A stretch of DNA of 64,000 nt from Choricystis sp. odSpoLacu1 (GCA_958009055.1 OY253660.1:124001-188000), one strand, 5' to 3'. Counted from the stretch's first letter, positions 53,301 to 64,000 are shown. The notes: generated from the sequence alone by a model not told the origin. Numbers and translations: made by a program.

Positions 53301-56039
53301 CGCGCCGCGTCTGCGCGCGCGGCCACATCCTGCAGCAGCCTCAGCTCTCGCTTGGCTTCGGGATCGTCGGGGAACAGGGCCGCCAGCACGGGGGCGCGGG
53401 CCAGGGCGGGGGCGGCGGCCGCGAGGGCCGCGCGCGGCAGGGCGCCGCCGTCGGCGGCCGCGTCGAGCGCGGCCCGCGTGACGCGGGCCACGGCGGTGGC
53501 ATCCACGCCCGCAGGAGCCACAGCCAGCCAGGCCAGGGCGGCAGTCACGCCAGCCGCTTTGACGGTGGCGGGCGCAGAGGGCGCGGTGGCGGACACGACC
53601 AGCGCGACGGCCGCGTCGGCGGGGAAGGGGAGGGCGGTCGAGGACGCGTCGGGAGCGTCGGTGTCGGCGGGCGCACTCTCCACAGGCAGCCCCTGCCGCC
53701 CACTCCACTGGCGCACGTGGGGCGACTCGGGGACAGCCTCTTCGATGGCCACTGCTGCTGCGGCTGCAACCTCCACCGCAAGCGGCGACGCGGCGGGCGC
53801 AGGCGCGGAAGCGCGCGTCGCGAGCGCGGCGCCCGCGCGCGCGCGGCCGCCGCCGCGACACCAGCATCAGCGTCGGCCGCCAGGCCAGCCAGCATGGCCG
53901 CCGCTGCGGCCACTGCTTTAGACCCTCCCCGTCCCGCGCCACCCAGAGCTGCCGCCGCGGCAGCCGCAGCTGCGCGCACGCTGGAGGCGCCGTCGTCGGC
54001 CGCTGCGCGCGCGTCGGCGCGCCGCCGCCGCGCGCGAGCGGCGCGCCGCGGTCGCCGCCCGCGTCCAGCAGGGACGTCACCACGCTGACTCTCAGGGACG
54101 CAGCTTTGGCGCCCGCCTCCACGTCGGCGGGCGGAGGGGAGGCCGCGTCCAGCGTCGTCCAGGGCGAGGCGAGCAGCGTTTTGAGCGCGTCGCGCGGCAG
54201 CGGCGCGAGCGCGGCGCGCACACCGTCGCGCGCGGCGGCGGCCGCCGCGGACGCGCTGCCTCCCGGGCGGGGAGGTGGGGCGGCGATGCAGGCCGCCAGG
54301 GCGGCATCCAGGGCGGCCAGGGTGAGGGCGAGGGTGGTGTAGGGGCGGTCTGCGTCTGGGGCAGCACACGCGGCAGCGTGCGCGCCCGCCGCGCGCGCGA
54401 TCGCAGCCCGCAGCGCCGGCACGGATGCAGCGCCTGCTGAGGCCAGCACGCCCAGAGAGCGCAGGCGGTCATCCAGGGACAGGGGGGAGCTGGCGGTGGG
54501 AGGCAGCGCAGCGACTGCGGCTGCGAGTGGCGCGACTGCTGTCGGTGCGGCCGGCCCGCCGCCGCGCGCAGCGCCGCCGGCCGACGTCACGCGGCGGCGC
54601 TTGGGAGCTGACGGGGAGCTGCTCACCGGTTCAGCAGCTGCAACAGCACCCTCCACCGCGTCCTCCAGGTCGGCGGCGTCGATGGCGGCAAGCGAAACAG
54701 AAAGCGCGCGCGCGAGCGCGCCGCGCGCGCGCGCGCGCTCGCGACCAGCGGCAGCAGCGGCGCCAGCGCTCCAGGAGGGGGGGGGCGCGTGCGGCACGAC
54801 GGAGCCCAGCGCGATCAAACACGCGTCCCGCGTGCGCGGCCCCGCGTCGGGGGCGGCGGCAGCGGCGACCAGCACGCGCGCGGCGCGCGCGGCGCGCGCG
54901 GCCGCCACGCCCTGCAACCCCCGCCTCGCGGCGGCCGCCACGCCCTCCGTCGCCAGGCGGGCGGCTGCAGCGACCGGTTTGTCGGACACGGGGGAGGCGG
55001 CCGTCTGGACGGCTGAGAGGGACGCGTCGAACAACGCCCCATCGTCGAGAGGGGCCGCGGCGGGGGACGCCGCCAGCAGCGCGGCCCCCGCGTCCGCCGC
55101 CACGGCGGCCAGGGGGGCGCCATCCGCGGCGGTGGCAATAGCACCGCCGCCCTGCCGCAACAAAGCGGCCGCCACCGCCAGCAGGCGGGCGACGTCGGCG
55201 AGTGTGGTGGGGGGCAGCGCGGCGGCCGCGGCGGCGGGGGACGCGGCCACCGCGGCCGCCAGCGCGCGCAGGGCGGCGGCCGCGACGGCGGCCGCACCAT
55301 CCGCCCCCGCCACGGTCACGGTGAGTGGAGGGGCGGGGGCCAGCATGGCGGCCATGAGAGAGAGGGAGGCGTCCGCACCGCGCGCGGCGGCCGCCAGCGC
55401 GCGCGTTGCGGCCGCCACCGCGTCCGCCAGTCCCGCCACCAGGGGGCCAAAACCCGCCGGGTCGCGGTCGCGCACCGCGTACACCAGGTCGGCCACCGCT
55501 TCGGCCGCGACGGCGGGCCCGCCTCCGCGCGGCGCGCGGCGCGCGGCGAGCGCGAGCAGCCGCGCCGCGACCGCCGCGCCGCCGCCGCGGGCGGGGGGGG
55601 GACCCGCCAGGGCGTGCGGGTAGAAGCGCAGAGCCAGGTCGACGAGGCGCAGGGAGGACGCTTTCTCGCGGTCGCCGACGCCTGGGTGTGTGTGGGGGGG
55701 GGGAGGGTGTGGGTGAGACGCGCTCGCAGCGTGCGTTTCGCGCCGAGCGAGAGAAAGAGAGCGGACGGCAAGCAGCCCGCCTCCCTCCTTTCCACCCGCA
55801 CACACACGCACACACACACACCACTACCACTCCACCCTCTCACCTGTGCCCACGTCCAGGCACGCGTCCAGCAGGGCCGGCAGGCCCGCGCGCATGCGGT
55901 CCGCCACGTCGGCACCACCGTCCCGCCGGTCGCCGTCCGCGCACTCGGCCGCCCGGATGTGGGTGGCCAGCTCGCGAGCCAGCGCCTCCAGGCGGCCCGC
56001 GCCGCCGGGGCCGGGGGCGGGGGCGAGGGTGGCGACCAT
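47397..56039 (-). CDS. ATR: ATR checkpoint kinase (PIKK family), several frame breaks
   Basis: The apical kinase of the replication-stress checkpoint. Exon 1 56039-55844 (65 codons), intron 55843-55682, then one very long exon 55681-47397. The C-terminal kinase and FATC domains are diagnostic: SDGRRYGFLAKPRDDLRKDA, VQPLTEDCGLIEWV, GHVVGLGDRHGENML, DVVHVDFSCLFDRGLTL and KPEVVPFRLTQNVVDA. The FATC ends NLSEMYIWWMAWF. Upstream are Ala-rich HEAT/FAT helices (UME-like region near 52,800: HLAVAKVLWDG). The frame changes at about 54,010-54,050 and 53,830-53,855 (CG dinucleotide runs, two bases extra each), at the G10 run 52416-52425 and at the G9 run 48306-48314 (one base extra each). With those removed the gene gives about 2,824 aa, near plant ATR size (about 2,700). 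Confidence 0.92.
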
Positions 56040-56314
56040 TGGTGTGTGTGTTTCGGTGTGTGTGTCCTCCACACGCGTGGCAGCGGTGTCACACGGGGGA
56101 GAGGGTGTGTAGGAGCTCCCTCTCGTCACGGGCGGCGCGTGAAAATGAGGGGAGCGCGCGGCCCGCGGAAAGGGCGAAGAGAAAAACTAAAACTGAGCGC
56201 GCTCCAATCGACGACGAACACTCTCTGAAAAAAACGCGCAGCTGAACGCCAGCCGCGCGCGCCCTGCCTGGCGAACCTCTTGCGTTGTCACACACACCAC
56301 TGGTCACCTACCCT
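56040..56314. promoter_or_regulatory. Divergent promoter region between ATR and tyrosyl-tRNA synthetase
   Basis: 275 bp between start codons at 56039 (minus) and 56315 (plus), including GT-repeats on the ATR side. A shared promoter is inferred. Confidence 0.4.
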
Positions 56315-56318
56315 ATGT

Positions 56319-56349
<31 letters not shown>

Positions 56350-57723
56350 GCCGCCGCCCGCTGCCGACGCGGCGGCCGACGTCGCCGATGTGACGGCGCG
56401 CATGCGCGAGCTGCTGACGTCCGACCGCGAGTGAGTGTGTGGGTGTGTGGAGTGTGTGTGGAGTGTGATTGTGCGACCGCGATTGGGGCGGGCCAGCGGC
56501 TGGGGCCAGAGGCCAGAGAGCGGCCGACCCGCTCCCACTCACACACCCCTCTCCCTTCTTTCCCCATCTCTCAGGCTCACCCTGGACGAAAAGTACGACC
56601 TGTGCCGCTCCGTGGCCCAGGAGTGCATCCAGGATGGCGAGCTGCGCGCCCTGCTGGCGGGCAAGCCCAACCCTGTTGCGTACGATGGGTTCGAACCCTC
56701 GGGGCGCATGCACATCGCCCAAGGCGTCATGAAGGCGCTCAACGTCAACAAGCTGACGCGGGCGGGGGTGACGTTCAAGTTTTGGTGAGAAGATGGTGGT
56801 GGTGGTGGCGGGGTGATCGCCGTCGCCTCTGTGACTTTCACACTCACCGTCCCCTCACCCTTTCTCACCCCAGGGTCGCCGACTGGTTTGCCCAACTCAA
56901 CAACAAGATGGGGGGGGACCTCAAAAAGATTCAGACGGTGGGCGAGTACATGGTGGAGATTTGGAAAGCGGTCGGCATGGAGCGCATGGGCGACAAAGTG
57001 CACTTCCTCAACGCGTCCGACGAGATCAATGCCCGCGCGGGCGAGTACTGGACCCTGGTCATGGACGTCGCGCGGCGCAACAACCTGAAGCGCATCGTGC
57101 GCTGCTCCCAGATCATGGGGCGCGGCGAATCGGACGACCTGTCGGCCGCTCAGATTTTCTACCCCTGCATGCAGTGCGCCGACATCTTCTTCCTGAAAGC
57201 CGACATCTGCCAACTGGGCATGGACCAGCGCAAAGTCAACGTGCTGGCTCGCGAGTATTGTGACGAGATCAAACGCAAGGTGAAGCCTGTCGTTCTGTCG
57301 CACGAAATGTTGCCCGGGCTGCTGCAAGGCCAGGAAAAGATGAGTAAATCAGACCCCAACTCCGCCATCTTCATGGAAGACTCTGAGACCGACGTCCGCA
57401 CCAAGATCAAGAAAGCGTTTTGTCCGCCTGAGATTGTTGATGGCAACCCGTGCCTCGCCTACATCCGCCTCATCGTGCTGCCGTGGACGGGGCGCTTCGT
57501 GGTGCCCCTGTCTGAGAAATCGGGGGGTGACGAACGCGTGTACACTGAGTGGGCGCCGCTGGCGGCTGACTACGCCTCTGGCGGCCTGCACCCGGCCGAC
57601 GTCAAGCCCGCGCTCGCCACCGCGCTCAACGCCATTCTGCAGCCTGTGCGCGACCATTTTGAGAAGGATGAGCGGGCGGCGGCCCTGCTGAAGAAGGTGA
57701 AAGGGTACAAGGTGACCAAGTGA
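56315..57723 (+). CDS. YARS1: Cytosolic tyrosyl-tRNA synthetase
   Basis: Charges tRNA-Tyr. Three exons: 56315-56430, 56575-56784 and 56874-57723; 391 aa. Class I motifs: the HIGH-like MHIAQG in YDGFEPSGRMHIAQGV and KMSKS in GQEKMSKSDPNSAIF. Other blocks: VADWFAQLNNKMGGDL, ARAGEYWTLVMDVA, YPCMQCADIFFLKADICQLG and PWTGRFVVPL. The archaeal/eukaryotic cytosolic type is clear, without the EMAP-II-like C-terminal domain found in animals. The N-terminus is a poly-Ala stretch (GCC repeat). Its stop lies only 79 bp from the facing CRY-DASH stop. Confidence 0.96.
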
Positions 57724-57802
57724 AGAGAGAGAGCGGGAAATACTGCAGTGTGTGGAAGTGGCGTTTTTTTAATTCTCTGTTAAAACCGTTTCTTTTCGCC
57801 CA

Positions 57803-59679
57803 TCATCTCTCACCCCCTCCTCTGTCCCGCCCCGGCACGCCGCCGTGGCCGCCCTCGCCGTAACGTCCGCCCGTGCGGCCACGCCCGCCACGGCCGCCGC
57901 CGCCACGGCTGCCGCCACCACGTCCGCCGCCGCCGCGCCCGCCGCCGCGCCCACTACCACCACCACCACCGCCACGCCCACCAAACCGCCCATACGCGCG
58001 GGCCACGCTCTTAATCGGCAGCGGGTAGTCCAAACCCACTGTCACCCCGGCCGCCGCCGCCGCGTCGCGGGACAGGGAGGCGGGGTCATGGACTGTGCCG
58101 CCCTCCACCCGGGCCAGCTCTGGCAGCCAGTGCCGCACATACTGCCCCTCCGGATCATAGCCCTTGCTCTGCTTGGAGATGTTGAACACGTTGAGGCGGG
58201 CTCCTGGGGCCAGTCCAAAAGCGATGGCCGCCCAATTTCCATAGTTGGAGGCGGGGTCGTGATCCAGCAGATTTGATTCAAACCACTCTGCTCCCACCCG
58301 CCAGTCAACGCCCAGGTCGTGCACCAGGAAGGATGCCACGTTCTGGCGGCCACGGTTGCTCATGAACCCGGTGGCCGACAGCTCACGCATGTTCGCGTCG
58401 ACGAGAGGGCGCCCCGTCCGCCCCTCGCGCCACGCGGCCGCAGACGCCGCGCTGCCCAGCCACGGCGAGCGTGTGCCGTTGGTCGAAAACGGGTGAAACA
58501 GTTTTGCACCGTGCTTGCGTGCATAGAAATGAAAAAAGTCGCGCCACAGCAGTTCGAAGATAACCCAGTAGGTCGACTTGTTCGCACCATGCTCGCCTTC
58601 AAACCGCGTCAACTCGGCCGCCACCGTGCGCGCCGACACACACCCCGCCGCCAGCCAGGGGGAGAACTTGGTGGAGTAGTCGGGGCCCAGCATGCCGTTG
58701 CGCGTGTCAAAGTAGGTGGAGGCGGACCGCGTGCCCCACAGGTAGTGATGGAGGCGAGCCAGGGCGGCGGTTTCGCCGCCCTTGAAAGCCAGGGCGGCAC
58801 GAGGATCGTCAACAGGCGTTGTCAACCTAGGACAGTCGTCCGGCAACGCCCCCGTCAACTCTTCCACGGTGGCCGGCGGCGGCGTGAACGCGGCCGCCGC
58901 GCCGGGCGGCGGCGGCAGCGTGCCCTTGGCGGGGGGCGGCAGCGGCGGCCGCACCCGCCACCTCGCTTCCACCGCGGTGCGGAACGCGGTGAACTGATCG
59001 GGCAGGCGTTCACAGCCAGGGCCGACGCTGGCGTCGGCAGGGTGGAGGAGGGCGTCTGCTCCCTGGATCAGGCGCAGCTCTCCGCCCGCGGCGCGCGCGG
59101 CGTCCGCGACGGCGGCCTCCACCCTCACTTCCTCCGTGCAGGGCTCCCCGACTGCGAGGACGATGCCGCCTGGTGTGTCGCCCAGGAGGGAGGGGATGAC
59201 GGCCTCGGGGCGGGCGACGCGCACTGCCAGGCCTGACCCCAGCGCGGAGAGTGACGCACTCGCATCAGCCACACTCTCCAACAGAAACCGGGCCCGGTGG
59301 GCGCCCGTCTTGGGGAAGCCGGACGGCAGTGTGCCGTGGGTGCGGGGGTCGAAACAGTAGAGCGGGGTGACGGTGGAGATGGTGCCGTCAGCCACAAGGC
59401 GCGCGGCCGCGCTCAGCGCCGCGCTGTCGGCGACGCGCAGGTCGTTGCGCAGCCAGACGATGGCGCGCGGTTTTGGGGTGGCGTCGGCCATGGCAGCGGC
59501 GGCGACGCGGCGGCGCTGTAGGTGGGAGGGTGGTGTGGTTGATCAAACAAGCTTTAGTGAGAGAGGGGGAGTCGCAAACTCGCTCAATCGCCTCCCTCAC
59601 ACGCGCGCATTCCCTCTCCCCACACACGCACCTGAGGCGACAGCAGACGAGGCGAGGCTCGCCTGGCCGTGATCAGCAT
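57803..59679 (-). CDS. CRY-DASH cryptochrome with organelle signal and RGG tail
   Basis: A photolyase-family flavoprotein; CRY-DASH members repair UV dimers in single-stranded or looped DNA and may sense blue light. Exon 1 59679-59632 encodes MLITARRASPRLLSPQ, an Arg/Ser presequence; intron 59631-59516 (GTGCGT to CCTACAG, phase 0); exon 2 59515-57803; 586 aa. The photolyase domain starts AIVWLRNDLRVADSAALS; the FAD domain shows YLWGTRSASTYFDTRNGMLG, STKFSPWLAAGCVSAR, FELLWRDFFHFY, NMRELSATGFMSNRGRQNVA and FLVHDLGVDWRVGAEWFES. DYPLPIK then leads to about 60 residues of GGRGGGGGGSGRGGGRGG type. The splice and presequence parallel plant CRY3, which enters chloroplasts and mitochondria. Confidence 0.93.
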
Positions 59680-59814
59680 GCAGCAGGCACACACGGACGG
59701 TGTGCGTGCGCGGAGAAACAGAAAAAAACACGCAAGTCGATGTTGTGTCGCTCTGTTTGTCGAGCTTTTGTTTACAGACATTCTCTCACCCTCAAACTCC
59801 ACTCCTCTCTCTCT

Positions 59815-61882
59815 TCACACCAGGCTCGGCTCATACCCTTCTGGCGTCGCATACCCCAGCAGGTTGAGGTAGGTCGCCGTCACGTTGGCCAGCCCCGCGT
59901 CAGGGAGGTCGCCCCTGAACATGACGCCCTCCGGCAACCCCGCCCCCCCCACCGCCACAGGCACCGGGGCCAGCGTGTGGCTGGTGAGCAGCAGTGGCAT
60001 GCCATCCGGCCCCAGCAGGGGCGCGTTCGTCTTCTTGGCGCGCTGCACCATGTCGTCCGCGTTGCCGTGGTCGGACGTGACGAGCCAGCGCGTGCCGACC
60101 GTGTCGGCAGCAGCAAGCAACTCCCCCAGGCACGCGTCCACCAGCTCGACACACGCCTTGGTGGCGGCCAGGTCGCCCGTGTGGCCCACCATGTCGGGGT
60201 TGGCGTAGTTGATGCGCACCATTTTGTATTTGCCAGACGCCAGGGCCTCCTTGCCTGCCGCCGTGATCTCGCGCGCCTTCATGTCGGGCGCCTGGTTGAA
60301 CGGCACCGTGTCCGACGGGATCTCGACGTACGTCTCCAACCCCTCATCAAAGTAGCCCGACCGGTTGCCGTTCCAGAAGAAGGTGACGTGGCCAAACTTT
60401 TGGGTTTCCGAGCACGCAAACGTCTGCACGCCCGCCCTGGCCAGCAGCTCGCCACTCGTGTTCTTGATGGCGGGGGGGGGGACCAGGAAGCGGGCGGGCA
60501 GCTTGAGGTCGCCATCGTACTGCATGAGCCCCACGAACCGGGTCCTGGGGAGGCGGACGCGGTCAAAGTGGTCAAAGTGGTCGGCGCCGTATTCGAGCGC
60601 TTTGGAAATCTCGACGCACCGGTCGGCGCGGAAGTTGAACACGACGACCGCGTCCCCGTCTTCAATGGTGCCGACAGGCTTGCCGGCGCCGTCCACAATG
60701 ACAAAGGGGGGCAACCACTGGTCGGTGACGGCGGTGGCGCCGTCCCCCTTGCGCAGCGTGTCGATCGCGGTGACCGCGTCGGTGAACGTGTGGGGCGCCT
60801 CACCCAGCACGTGCGCCCTCCACCCACGCTCCACGATGGACCAGTCGGCTTCATAGCGGTCCATGGTGACGTGCATGCGGCCGCCACCGGACGCGATGGC
60901 GGCGTCGACACCAGGCGGGAGTGATTTAAGCACGGCTTCCAGTTCGGACACAAACCGAACCGACGACCCGTCGGGCACGTCCCGCCCATCAGTCAGGATG
61001 TGGACCCGGATGCGTTTGGCGCCCCGTTCGGCGGCACCCCGGACCAGCCCAAACAGTTGGTCGGTGCGGGAGTGGACGCCGCCGTCGGACAGGAGGCCGA
61101 TGAAGTGGAGGGTGTGGTCGGCGAAGGATTCAGAGATGTAGTTCCAGCCGTCGCCCTTGAAGATGGACCCATTCTCCAGGGCGATGTCGACGAGGCGGGC
61201 GCCCTGGTCGATGACTTGGCCGGAGCCTGGTGGGGTGGAGGGGAGAGTGGATGGTGGTGAGGGCGCGTGCGTCGTCGGGGCACCTAGCCGCGGCTCCTGC
61301 TTCTCCACGGCCGAAAAAAAAAAAACTCCTCCCTCCCTCCCCACACACTCACTCACCCAGCGCGTTGTGCCCCACTTCGGAGTTGCCCATGTCGTCGTCG
61401 GACGGCAGGCCGACGGCGCGGCCGTGCGCCTGAGGGAGGAGAGAGAAAGGGGAGCGAGTGAGGAATTGCGCATCGCTGGACGAAAAACAAGCGCGCTCCG
61501 TCGCCACCGTCGCTCTCTCGCCCGACCCCTGGACGCGGTGCCGGCGATTGGTTTCACGCCATGCTGACGGCAGGCAGGGCGCGCGCGCCCGGAAGAGGCG
61601 GGTGCCAGGGGCTGCCGACTGCCGACTGCGACGGCGGCCTCTCGTTTGCGTCGGAGGTGCGCAGGGCCCCCTCCCTCTCTCACCCTCCTCCTCCCACCCT
61701 TCCCTCACCTTGATCGTGCGCCAGCGACCCGGCAACTCGCGCAACTTGTCGCACACGGGCGTCGACGCCGCGTGCACCGCGTTGTACTCGTCTTTGACTT
61801 CGTTCTCGCCGAAGCCGTCCAGGATGCACACGAGGACGGGGCCGTCGCAGGGCGGGATGGTGGGGTGGGGTTGGAGCTGCAT
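59815..61882 (-). CDS. 2,3-bisphosphoglycerate-independent phosphoglycerate mutase
   Basis: Interconverts 3- and 2-phosphoglycerate in glycolysis using two metal ions. Three exons: 61882-61709, 61429-61357 and 61226-59815 (introns 279 and 130 nt); 552 aa, typical of plant/algal iPGAM. Metal and active-site motifs: [13 protein letters not shown] (first Asp ligand), [14 protein letters not shown] (catalytic Ser), [31 protein letters not shown] and [11 protein letters not shown]. No targeting sequence before [10 protein letters not shown] (only about 14 residues), so cytosolic. ATG 61882 is the only start consistent with the conserved N-terminus. Confidence 0.96.
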
Positions 61883-62068
61883 TCTGTGTGTGTGGGGAGA
61901 GTGTGTGTTGAAAGGGACACAAGGGCGCTGGGGAGACAAAACACAGCGACGATGTGAGACAAAGAACTCGTTTTTCCTCTCTCATCCTCCCTTGTTTCCA
62001 CCCGCCGTGTGATCCCGTCTGTGTGTAATAGTATTAAAGACCCAGGTTTTGTAAAACTTTCCCATCGA
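61883..62068. other. Short tandem intergenic region
   Basis: 186 bp between the iPGAM start and the xylose isomerase stop, both on minus. AT-rich near the xylose isomerase end (GTAATAGTATTAAAGACCC), consistent with a 3' UTR. No other feature. Confidence 0.4.
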
Positions 62069-63932
62069 TCACTTGATGAACCGGGACAGCACGTTTTCGT
62101 ACAGTTCCGCGCGCGCCGACTGCAGCCCGTCGGCCGGCTCCTCCCCCGCGAGCGCCACCTTCTCCAGCTCCTCAAACGTGGCCTTGCCGTCCGCGATGCG
62201 TTTGCCGACATCGGTGCCGTAGGAGGCATAGCGTTCCGCCACCATGGTGTCCAGGGTGCCGTCCTCGATGAGGGCGGCCGCGTTGCGCAGGCCGCGGGCG
62301 ATCGCGTCCATCCCACCGATGTGCGCGTAAAACAGATCGACCAACTCTGTCGACTCGCGCCTCAGCTTGGCGTCAAAGTTGATGCCGCCGGGAGCCAGCC
62401 CCCCCTGCTTGATGATGATGCGAGCCATGGAGGTGGCCTGCGTGACGTCGGTCAAAAACTGGTCGGTGTCCCACCCCGTCTGCGCGTCGCCCGTGTTGGC
62501 GTCCACGTTGCCCAGGGCGCCGCGCAGGGACGCAAACGCCAGCTCGTGCTCGCACGAGTGGCCCGACAGAGTGGCGTGGTTGCACTCGATGTTGAGTTTG
62601 AACTCGTTGGTGAGGCCGTAGTGGGAGAGGAAGCCGAGCGTGGTGGCCGCATCCCAGTCATATTGGTGCTTCGTCGGTTCCTGGGGCTTGGGCTCCAGCA
62701 GCAGCGCCCCCCCAAACCCGATCCTCTTCTTGTACTTGACCGCGGCTTTCAGGAAGGAGGCCAGGTTGTCGAGTTCGGTGCCCAGGTCGGTGTTGAGCAG
62801 GGTGTGGTACCCCTCGCGCCCGCCCCAAAACACATAGTTCTCGCCCCCCAGCTTGGCAGTCGCATCCATGGCCGCCTTCACCTGGGCCGCCGCGTACGCG
62901 TAGACAGTGGCATTGGGGGAGGTGGCGGCACCGTGGGCATAGCGAGGGTGTTTGAACAACTGGGCCGTGCCCCACAACACTTTCTTGCCTGTTTCCGCCT
63001 GCAGGTGAGCCGCCAACTCCACCACGGACGCCAGGTTGGCGTTGGATTCAGCCAGCGTCGCCCCCTCGGGCGCGATGTCGCGGTCGTGGAAGCACCAGTA
63101 GTCGACGCCCAGCTTGTCCAGGAACTCAAACATGGCGCGCATGCGACGGTGCGCGATTTCGAGCTCAGGCAGGTTCCCATCCTCCCACGGCCACGACCGC
63201 GTGCCGTCGCCAAACGGGTCGGACCCGTCCCCGCGCAGGGTGTGCCAGAAGGCGACCGAGAAGCGGAGCCAGTCCTTCATGGGGCGGCCCAGGATGAGCT
63301 CGTCCGCGTTGTAGTAGCGAAACGCGAGCGGGTTGGTCGAGGCGGGGCCCTCGTACTCAATATTGGGGATCCCAGGGAAAAACTCGCCCTTGTAGGCGCC
63401 CGTGGCGGAGCACTCGCCCGTGGCGGAGGCCGCGGGCTTGGCGGCGGAGGCAGCGATGGCGATGGCCTGGGGTGTGTGGTGGGGCTGGGTGGGTCGGGCA
63501 CACAGGCGAGGGGGACGCGGCGGAGGCACCCGCGCCGCTGTGGCGCTCGCTCCCGTCCGACGTCAGCTGGGCGTGCCCTTGCCACGCGCCCTGCTGCCTG
63601 CCCTATCGCCACCCGAAACTGCGGGACTAAGCCACGCTGCGCAGCAGCGCCGTGGCGGGGGCGCAGGGACCGTTGGGGCAGAGAGTCCTGGGGGACATCA
63701 GCGCGCGATGCGCGATTGAGCGACCGCTCCATGCTTGACCATGCAGCCGCTCCCACCCCGTTCCGTCGGTCCCCTTCAGCACAGCTGACTGTGTGTGTAT
63801 TGCTTGCAGGCGCGCGACAGGGGCGGGCGAGGCACGGCGAGGGGGCAAGCGCGATGGCCCACAACGCTCTCATCCAAAACTCACCAGCACGGCCGCCGCG
63901 GCGCACGCCACCACGGTGCGCGTGCGCGGCAT
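62069..63932 (-). CDS. xylA: Xylose isomerase with N-terminal signal sequence
   Basis: Interconverts D-xylose and D-xylulose (also glucose/fructose) with two divalent metals. Exon 1 63932-63885 (MPRTRTVVACAAAAVL), intron 63884-63467 (418 nt), exon 2 63466-62069; 481 aa, close to plant enzymes (about 477). The splice produces a hydrophobic signal peptide or anchor (VVACAAAAVLAIAIAASA) as in plant xylose isomerases, suggesting secretory entry. Catalytic and metal motifs: VDYWCFHDRDIAPEG (catalytic His and Asp), GGENYVFWGGREGYHTLL, LLLEPKPQEPTKHQYDWD, KLNIECNHATLSGHSCEHE and GNVDANTGDAQTGWDTDQF. The C-terminus ends NVLSRFIK. Confidence 0.96.
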
Positions 63933-64000
63933 GGTGTGTGTGTGCGCGTGTGTGTGAGTTGAAGCTGTGTGTGCAGCGCGCGCGCGTGTTGAGTAACCAA

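Noticed and set aside
56680..56705. GGTTCGAACCC, a perfect match to the tRNA B-box/T-loop
   Set aside because: It encodes the conserved YDGFEPSG of tyrosyl-tRNA synthetase in frame; no acceptor stem or D-arm can be drawn around it.
57845..58020. Plus-strand Ala/Thr-rich frame over the CRY-DASH tail as a separate gene
   Set aside because: It is the complement of the Gly/Arg-rich RGG tail; low complexity on both strands, but only the minus strand continues a known domain.

Overview
The window is a very GC-rich, gene-dense stretch of eukaryotic nuclear DNA, most likely from a green microalga (prasinophyte or chlorophyte grade). Reasons: spliceosomal introns of about 80-500 nt with GTGAGT/GTGCGT donors and pyrimidine-rich CACAG acceptors; strongly GC-ending codons; and several plant-lineage genes (TROL-like thylakoid rhodanese, lumenal PsbP-like protein, plastid DCL-domain protein, AP2 transcription factor, plant-type succinate/fumarate carrier, plant-type xylose isomerase, organelle-targeted CRY-DASH). 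The lineage call is an inference; no ribosomal or organelle marker is present.

Layout, left to right. 1-10.5 kb: partial membrane protein(-), importin-11-like(+), DOMON/cytochrome b561(+), JMJD7(-) and TAF13(-) whose stop and start codons overlap, TROL-like(+). 10.7-16.5 kb: TSR3(+), lumenal PsbP-like(+), TEY-type MAP kinase(+), USP30/UBP27-like deubiquitinase(-). 16.9-25.6 kb: an unrecognised Lys-rich gene(+), DCL-domain RGG protein(-), RPA43(-), AP-2 sigma(+), EF-2(+), a small two-helix membrane protein(+). 25.8-36.4 kb: sphingosine-1-phosphate lyase(+), NAD-epimerase-like(+), AP2 factor(+), tRNA pseudouridine synthase(-), VPS72/YL1(-), GNB1L/ASA1(+). 36.4-47.3 kb: SHOC1-like meiotic gene(+), CCR/DFR-like reductase(+), TauD-like dioxygenase(-), succinate/fumarate carrier(-), palmitoyl-protein thioesterase(-), GPHR/GTG(+). 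47.4-64 kb: ATR kinase(-), tyrosyl-tRNA synthetase(+), CRY-DASH(-), independent phosphoglycerate mutase(-), xylose isomerase(-).

Most genes are housekeeping genes and there is no obvious operon or mobile island. Packing is tight: seven divergent pairs share 171-466 bp, and several tandem or convergent neighbours are separated by under 100 bp. One possible functional link is that GNB1L/ASA1 belongs to the TTT/RUVBL pathway that matures PIKK kinases, ATR is such a kinase, and VPS72 (head to head with GNB1L) belongs to the RUVBL-containing SWR1 complex.

The most striking sequence-level observation is that long genes (ATR, SHOC1-like, USP, importin) are broken by frame shifts. Nearly all lie on C/G homopolymers of at least 9 or on short GC-rich repeats, and they always carry the surplus (one extra base, or one extra dinucleotide). 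They may be assembly errors, real slippage mutations, or sites of transcriptional slippage. I did not find convincing evidence of a previously undescribed multi-gene system. The best candidates for novelty are the overlapping TAF13-JMJD7 pair, the unrecognised gene at 16,968, and an in-frame TAG inside the sphingosine-1-phosphate lyase reading frame.
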